DNA of 9,053 bases from the NCBI GenBank assembly GCA_023142835.1, contig JAGLIS010000045.1, positions 1 through 9,053 of the forward strand. Direction: 5' to 3'. The position numbers and the translations under genes were made by a program. The DNA is from Candidatus Pacearchaeota archaeon (GTDB taxonomy: Archaea; Nanobdellota; Nanobdellia; Pacearchaeales; GW2011-AR1). Each line of letters opens with the position of its first letter. Position 1 is the first letter of the stretch. Shown one piece after another: positions 4,714 through 9,053 of this stretch. The notes under the pieces were generated by a model. It was given only the letters and a program-made list of their open reading frames with translations, was not told the origin of the DNA and made no database searches.

Positions 4714-7226
4714 TTTCTAACTTGTACCTCCGTTGAAAAAAGAAATGGGACTCCTTCTAAATTTGATGTGCTGATTTGCAGGTCGTCCTCTGAAAGATCT
4801 ACATCCAATTTGCCGTCGGAATCAAAATCCAATAGCTTGAAAATGTTATAAACTGCGATTTGCACAGCGTCGGTTGCTCCCTCGCATTCAGAATAAATTC
4901 CACAGTATCTCCCTCCGGTGCTTGAGTCTCCGTAATTGCAATTTGTAGAGCCTTGGTAATTCTCTGGAATTAAAACTGTTAAATTATATTCATTAAATTG
5001 AACGCTCCAGTTGCATCCGTCGGCAGTGGCTGAAACCGAAGTATATGACGCCAACTCTTTTGATATTGTGTAAATAATTTTGTTGCTGATTGATCCGGTG
5101 CTGGTGTTTGACGAAGAGAGTCCCGTGTTTAATTCTAATATATTATTGTTTTGAATTAGTGATAGGGGTAGATTGATTGAGTAGGGATCTCCAAGTTTTA
5201 GAAAATCGATTTCGTAACTACTTAAATTGAAAATATTATTGCTATTTATATCGACGTTGCTCGTCCATTTGGGTCCTGAATAAGATAGGACATTTGCTTC
5301 TAAAGGTGTGGAGTTTGCCGGTATGTCGAAGGTTCCGCCGTCGGATGTTGAAAATAGTTTTTCGATTGTTGTTATAAGACCTACTGGAGGAATTTCTTTT
5401 ACGTAGTCGAATTCAATATAAGAATCTGAGTAAAGTTGTGAAAAGAAATCTCCGGTAACTTCTATAGTCTGTTCGTAATATGAAGTTTCTATTAACTCTG
5501 TTGCGATTTTTTCGTAGATGTCGGCTAGATTATCAACGGCACTATAGAAACTTCCGTTGCCACAGGAAGCCATGCTTGTAAGGGTCTGTACATTCGCATC
5601 GTCGCCAAATCCAATTGTATAAATTTTTATTCCGTGGTCGTTGTAGGCATCGCATGCAGATTGGATGGCGTCTTGATTTGCGTTTCCTGTTCCTTGTTCG
5701 GAGCACTGCACATTAGCATCTCCATCACTCATTAGAACAATGGATTGAAATTTGTCCGTAGTTGAGTCTGCGAGTATTCCTGCGACCGCCTTATTCACTC
5801 CGCAACAAATACAAGTTAGTCCTCCTGCATTCCATGAGCTGACTTCAGATTTTAAAGAAACATTATCTTCTGAAAGTGGGTGGTAATCGGAATCCAGTGC
5901 ATCGCTTGAGTAAGCTGATAACCCTACTCGATTATCAGTAGTATTGAGAATCATATCGATAAATAAATCGTTTGCGTCTTTTGCATCCTGAATTTTATTT
6001 TCTAATGTGCCTCCGCAACTCGCACATCCAGCTTCAGTACTACAGTCATTAAACCAACAACACCACCAAGGACTTGCTCCACTACAACCTGGAGACATGC
6101 TTCCAGAAATATCCGTTACGGAAAAAACATCTACATCTCGACTGTTGTTCGCAACATAGTCTGCGTCCTCCATCCCCAACCTTAATGGAATCGTTTTTCT
6201 ACTTAACTCTGTGTAGTTGAGAAGTAAAGCAAGTGTTGAATTTGATAAGGTGATTACGCTTCCGTCGGAAGAACCATTGAAAATTTGTGTGCCTCCAAGA
6301 GTTAGAAAGGTATCTGCTGAATTATTAAAATGGAGGGAGATAGTTAAGCCAGTTAAGTTTCCGGGAATATAGAATCCGTCGTAAAGATTAATGATTCCAG
6401 ATATTCCGGGGAAATAATATCTAGATGGTTGCTCATAAGTTACGTCGCTGTTATATGTAATTTTGATGAATCCTCCAGTGATATGTAAATTATCACCTTT
6501 TATTTCCAGGAGATTTTCTCCAGAGATAAAGTTAGTTGTGTTGAGGAGGTAGCTGACCGGGGTAAAATCGTCGATGGATTTGGAAAAGTTTCCCGAGTTT
6601 ATTCCATTAATGTAAACTTCAAAGTCATTATTTATAACTAGTTCTATTTTTGCAGAACTTATGTTTCCATAATAATTAACTAGTGTACTGATGTTTCCTT
6701 CTCCGACATAACCTCCAAAATAAATGTAATCTGTTCTAACGTTGCTTGAAAGAAATGCCCTCGCTGAAAATCCTGTAACTCCCTCCCCTCCACCGATTCC
6801 ACTTATAACTTGTCGTTCGGTAAAAACATTTTCTGCGGTTTCAAACGGCGTTATATTTTTTGATGCGAGAAGTTCGCTGCCATACCATATTCCTATATTT
6901 TCATTGGGATTTATAGAGGATAAAACTTCTTCGCTTAATCTTTCTGCGATTGTTATGTTAGTTATATAAAACTCGCCTATTTGGTTTATGACAGATTTAT
7001 CTATGTTGACGATGTAGCCTTGTTCTATTAGTTGTCTTGAATAATTATTGTCCATTTCTCCAATTTTTAACGAGCCTAAAGATTGTAGAATATCTGCGGA
7101 AACAGAGGAATCTTGTTGTGACTGGTTTAGTATTGGCAGGGCTATCATCACAGTTATTACTATGATTATTAACGCAACCAGTGCATCTATTGTAAAAAAT
7201 TGAGCTTTTGTTTTCATTCTTCCCAT
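4704..7226 (-). CDS. Large VWA-domain pilin-like surface protein, candidate adhesin
   Basis: An 840-residue exported protein. Residues 5-34 are a class III signal: KTKA|Q then a long hydrophobic helix, with Asp at +6 in place of Glu at +5. About 330 residues of beta-rich, glycosylatable stalk follow. A VWA domain spans about 366-575, with a complete MIDAS: D372-I-S374-G-S376, T471, and D501 in the MSDGDAN strand. Six cysteines (381-404) sit in an insert immediately after the MIDAS loop, C472/C474/C475 follow the MIDAS Thr, and C508, C525, C555 complete twelve. The C-terminal region has C738, C763, C775, C781 and a calcium-type DFDSDG loop (800-805). About 21 N-x-S/T sequons are present. It probably binds a ligand through a metal at a filament tip or on the cell surface. 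ATG at 7217 (Met4) gives an ATGA overlap with the upstream gene and may be the true start. Confidence 0.88.
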   Translation of the reverse strand: MGRMKTKAQFFTIDALVALIIIVITVMIALPILNQSQQDSSVSADILQSLGSLKIGEMDNNYSRQLIEQGYIVNIDKSVINQIGEFYITNITIAERLSEEVLSSINPNENIGIWYGSELLASKNITPFETAENVFTERQVISGIGGGEGVTGFSARAFLSSNVRTDYIYFGGYVGEGNISTLVNYYGNISSAKIELVINNDFEVYINGINSGNFSKSIDDFTPVSYLLNTTNFISGENLLEIKGDNLHITGGFIKITYNSDVTYEQPSRYYFPGISGIINLYDGFYIPGNLTGLTISLHFNNSADTFLTLGGTQIFNGSSDGSVITLSNSTLALLLNYTELSRKTIPLRLGMEDADYVANNSRDVDVFSVTDISGSMSPGCSGASPWWCCWFNDCSTEAGCASCGGTLENKIQDAKDANDLFIDMILNTTDNRVGLSAYSSDALDSDYHPLSEDNVSLKSEVSSWNAGGLTCICCGVNKAVAGILADSTTDKFQSIVLMSDGDANVQCSEQGTGNANQDAIQSACDAYNDHGIKIYTIGFGDDANVQTLTSMASCGNGSFYSAVDNLADIYEKIATELIETSYYEQTIEVTGDFFSQLYSDSYIEFDYVKEIPPVGLITTIEKLFSTSDGGTFDIPANSTPLEANVLSYSGPKWTSNVDINSNNIFNLSSYEIDFLKLGDPYSINLPLSLIQNNNILELNTGLSSSNTSTGSISNKIIYTISKELASYTSVSATADGCNWSVQFNEYNLTVLIPENYQGSTNCNYGDSSTGGRYCGIYSECEGATDAVQIAVYNIFKLLDFDSDGKLDVDLSEDDLQISTSNLEGVPFLFSTEVQVRKWH

Positions 7227-7723
7227 ATATAAATATAAAACGGAGTCATTTTATTTTGATAAATTGTAAATCTAGTCACTTTGATAAGATTTTTCGCGAC
7301 GACATTATCTTTTGTAGTCCCTGGTTTTCCGATACCTTCAACTTCTATAGAATTGATTGTCATATTTTGGTCTAGGAAAAAATAATATTCATACTGTGTG
7401 TTTAGTATATTTTTTGTGAGTGTATAATTGTTTTCAACGTAAATCATTTCATAAAGTCTTTCTAATTTTGTTTCATTAATTTTATCGTCGCTGCTAATCC
7501 CTAAAGTGATTACATTGCTTGAATTCCAATCCAAAGGATAACCAGGAGACATTAAGTTATCTGCAATAATTTTTCCGTCGTAAAAGAGGAATTCAAAATT
7601 ATCCTGAGCTTCGCCTGGTTGATTTAATGAATAGGTAAAGAAGATCATAAGTCCGATTAAGAAAAGCACCATTCCAGCTAGGATATCCAAGCCCCATATT
7701 TGTGCTCTTTTTTCAGTTCTCAT
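7214..7723 (-). CDS. Minor pilin-like protein, class III signal
   Basis: A 169-residue protein starting MRTEKRAQIWGLDILAG, with a basic n-region, predicted prepilin peptidase cut after Ala7, and Gln at +1. The +5 Glu of canonical pilins is replaced by Leu, with Asp at +6, as in the adjacent VWA protein. The hydrophobic helix (about 12-31) would anchor the protein or pack in a filament core. The remaining 135 residues are a small exported globular domain with several N-x-S/T sequons, rich in Tyr and Asn and with no cysteine. Start ATG overlaps the preceding gene's stop as ATGA, and its own stop overlaps Met4 of the VWA gene the same way, indicating translational coupling. Probably a minor pilin linking the major-type pilins to the VWA protein. 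Confidence 0.8.
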   Translation of the reverse strand: MRTEKRAQIWGLDILAGMVLFLIGLMIFFTYSLNQPGEAQDNFEFLFYDGKIIADNLMSPGYPLDWNSSNVITLGISSDDKINETKLERLYEMIYVENNYTLTKNILNTQYEYYFFLDQNMTINSIEVEGIGKPGTTKDNVVAKNLIKVTRFTIYQNKMTPFYIYIWEE

Positions 7724-8115
7724 GCGTTAAGATAGATTACTCCATTTATTTTTTCAATTGTGTTGGTTGTTATGTTGATATCCCCGACGACGTCGGCTAT
7801 AGGAATAGTTAATGCGTGACGACCATTTATTGTTTTTACGTAGACAACTCCAAAATCTATATTAATTTCATATTCTAGATTTCCTGCCTTTTGAGGAAGT
7901 TCAAATTCTCGGGAGTACCCCTCTCCAGATTGCAGTGCCAGATTGATTTCATTCTGGACGATTAATGCAATCTCTTTTACTAAAATATTCTCCTGTTGAT
8001 ATGTTCCGTCTTTCATATTTTCTTGGATTATTAGGAAAAATGTTGAGGCAAAAAATAGCAATACTCCAAGGATAATGATAAACTCGATGCTTACTTGAGC
8101 TTTTTTGTACTCCAT
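7720..8115 (-). CDS. Archaeal type IV pilin-like protein
   Basis: A 131-residue protein with a textbook archaeal prepilin N-terminus: MEYKKA|QVSIEFIIILGVLLFF. Cleavage is predicted after Ala6, leaving Gln at +1, Ser at +3 and the conserved Glu at +5, followed by about 20 hydrophobic residues that would form the filament core helix. The C-terminal domain of about 95 residues has alternating beta-type segments and ends in YLNA; it lacks cysteine. It starts 1 nt after the stop of the first operon gene and overlaps the next by 4 nt. This protein and the 144-residue one upstream have the most canonical signals in the cluster and are the best candidates for filament-forming subunits. It could also belong to a short pseudopilus-like assembly. 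Confidence 0.85.
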   Translation of the reverse strand: MEYKKAQVSIEFIIILGVLLFFASTFFLIIQENMKDGTYQQENILVKEIALIVQNEINLALQSGEGYSREFELPQKAGNLEYEINIDFGVVYVKTINGRHALTIPIADVVGDINITTNTIEKINGVIYLNA

Positions 8116-8116
8116 T

Positions 8117-8551
8117 TTAAGTTTGGGATATTACTGCGTGAGTTGAATTGGCAACAATAATTAAATTTTTTATACCCGAACTTGAAGAAAGATTTGTCGT
8201 AGGGTTCTCGGCTATGGGAACATTACTTGAGAAAGAAATTTTGTTTTGTCCAGTCGTCAAGTAGTAGGTAATTACGACGGCGTTGTCAATTATTTCTATA
8301 TCCTGAATGCCGTCGGGAAGACGTGCCGAGATAGTTGCTTTTGATGGCTCTCCTGCATAAAACACAGTTTCAGAGGTTGATATAATTTTATTTGCGAAAC
8401 TATCTATCTGACTTGATTTTATCCTATCATTTATTGTACCGCTGTAAAAATATCCTATGCCTAAAATTCCTATTATAACAAACGTTAGAAAACTTATCAA
8501 GATTAAGAACTCCATACTTGACTGTGCCTTTTTGCTTTTAAATGATACCAT
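8117..8551 (-). CDS. Archaeal type IV pilin-like protein, first gene of the operon
   Basis: A 144-residue protein with a canonical class III signal: MVSFKSKKA|QSSMEFLILISF. Cleavage is predicted after Ala9, with Gln +1, Ser +3 and Glu +5, then a hydrophobic helix to about residue 36. The exported domain contains the strand-rich KATISARLPDGIQDIEI and an N-x-S/T-bearing C-terminus ending in ISQT. Nothing resembling an archaellin-specific feature was seen, so a pilin is preferred over an archaellin. It is the promoter-proximal gene: an AT-rich TATA-like element lies about 31 nt upstream of the ATG. The next gene follows after 1 nt. In such clusters several short pilins usually precede a larger tip or adhesin component, as here. 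Confidence 0.85.
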   Translation of the reverse strand: MVSFKSKKAQSSMEFLILISFLTFVIIGILGIGYFYSGTINDRIKSSQIDSFANKIISTSETVFYAGEPSKATISARLPDGIQDIEIIDNAVVITYYLTTGQNKISFSSNVPIAENPTTNLSSSSGIKNLIIVANSTHAVISQT

Positions 8552-8575
8552 CTCTTGCTCATTAGTTAGAAGATT

Positions 8576-8587
8576 GGATTAATAAAA
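8576..8587 (-). promoter_or_regulatory. Candidate TATA box of the pilin operon
   Basis: The minus strand reads ACTTTTATTAATCC around these positions. Its centre is about 31 nt from the ATG at 8551, predicting a leader of only a few bases. An alternative, more distant box is the palindromic TTATAAAG at 8614-8622. The 108-nt intergenic region serves two divergent genes. Confidence 0.35.
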
Positions 8588-8611
8588 GTTCTGTTAGTTT
8601 CATTAAACAAT

Positions 8612-8624
8612 ATCTTTATAAGAT
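8612..8624. promoter_or_regulatory. Palindromic TATA-like element between divergent genes
   Basis: ATCTT (8612-8616) and AAGAT (8620-8624) are inverted around TAT, and the core CTTTATAAG resembles an archaeal TATA box. Plus-strand transcription would start near 8643, giving a 17-nt leader before the ATG at 8660. A second plus-strand candidate, TTTATTAG at 8631-8638, would give a leaderless start at 8660. Confidence 0.35.
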
Positions 8625-8659
8625 TGAGAGTTTATTAGATAAAGGTATTAATTATTAAA

Positions 8660-9053
8660 ATGGTAAAAGAAGTGAATGTAGTTTTGATGGGTTTTTTGAT
8701 GACCTTGTTTTTAGTTATATCTAATGGGATGTATTTATTTTATTATGTTGAAAATCCTGTAAATATTATCTCAGGGAATTCAATTAAGGAAACGATAACA
8801 GGGTTTTATGAGGCGAGTTCCGTGAATCATAGAGTATTTATTCTATTCCAGTTTTTCTTACTTTTTGTAATTGTTATTTCTTTTTTTATAATGATTCGAA
8901 AGTTTAAATCGAAACGAAGATTATCTAAACTTGGTTTTATAAAAAAGAGTCATACAAAATCTATGACTGATCTTGATACATTATATGAGATATTGAAACG
9001 TAAAAAAGAGGTAGATATAGAAGATATTGGGAAGGTGTTTAAAGTTAATCCAG
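8660..9053 (+). CDS. Two-TM membrane protein with probable winged-helix tail (partial, 3' end cut)
   Basis: An open frame starting ATG at 8660 gives 131 residues with no stop before the window edge. It begins MVKEVNVVLMGFLMTLFLVI, a first membrane span (about 6-28). A loop of about 30 polar residues follows, then a second span (about 58-79, RVFILFQFFLLFVIVISFF), and then a strongly basic stretch (RKFKSKRRLSK) that places the tail in the cytoplasm. The end, TDLDTLYEILKRKKEVDIED followed by IGKVFKV, looks like the first helices of a winged-helix domain. Membrane-anchored proteins with wHTH-like tails occur in DPANN genomes next to surface-protein genes. It is transcribed divergently from the pilin operon and could link envelope state to its expression, but that is inference. 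Confidence 0.7.
   Translation, partial: MVKEVNVVLMGFLMTLFLVISNGMYLFYYVENPVNIISGNSIKETITGFYEASSVNHRVFILFQFFLLFVIVISFFIMIRKFKSKRRLSKLGFIKKSHTKSMTDLDTLYEILKRKKEVDIEDIGKVFKVNP

Noticed and set aside
6742..6969. 75-codon plus-strand frame
   Set aside because: Antisense to the stalk of the VWA protein, no family features.
1..9053. CRISPR array, insertion sequence with terminal repeats, or integrase gene
   Set aside because: No regularly spaced repeats, transposase motifs or recombinase motifs were seen on either strand.

Overview
The window looks like a piece of an AT-rich archaeal chromosome, most likely from a small-genome DPANN lineage of the Nanobdellota (Woesearchaeota/Pacearchaeota) type. 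Several lines point this way: a seryl-tRNA synthetase with archaeal-style motifs, a run of short membrane proteins with archaeal class III (prepilin peptidase) signals of the K-[KR]-A|Q type, many N-x-S/T sequons, TATA boxes placed 24-27 nt from start codons (leaderless transcripts), and a stand-alone winged-helix regulator. The phylum assignment is inference; archaeal origin is fairly secure.

Layout. Positions 1-32 are the 3' end of a tRNA gene cut by the window edge. Two imperfect copies of this tRNA end follow, finishing at 129 and 1284. They share extra upstream sequence with each other and bracket about 1.1 kb holding two minus-strand genes: a truncated Fic-domain gene and a compact TIKI/TraB-like protein. 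This resembles the scar of an element integrated at a tRNA 3' end, but no integrase is visible. Next come two minus-strand genes: a small winged-helix regulator with an inverted repeat directly before its start, and a single-pass membrane protein with an SCP2-like outer domain.

A TATA-like sequence at 2376-2387 appears to serve both the membrane protein (minus) and serS (plus). Between this box and serS lies a possible 30-codon leader ORF. Its stop overlaps the serS start as ATGA, and its RNA can form two mutually exclusive hairpins. serS is complete and ends exactly where the last gene of the next, convergent operon ends.

Positions 3781-8551 form one tightly packed minus-strand operon of five surface proteins: two canonical archaeal pilin-like proteins, a third pilin-like protein, a large cysteine-rich von Willebrand A (VWA) protein with a pilin-type N-terminus, and a final signal-anchored protein. 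Genes are separated by 1 nt or overlap. Together they look like the minor and tip components of an archaeal type IV pilus or similar adhesive filament, with the VWA protein as candidate metal-dependent adhesin. No ATPase, platform protein or prepilin peptidase is present here. A divergent gene for a two-TM protein with a probable winged-helix tail starts at 8660 and runs off the right edge.
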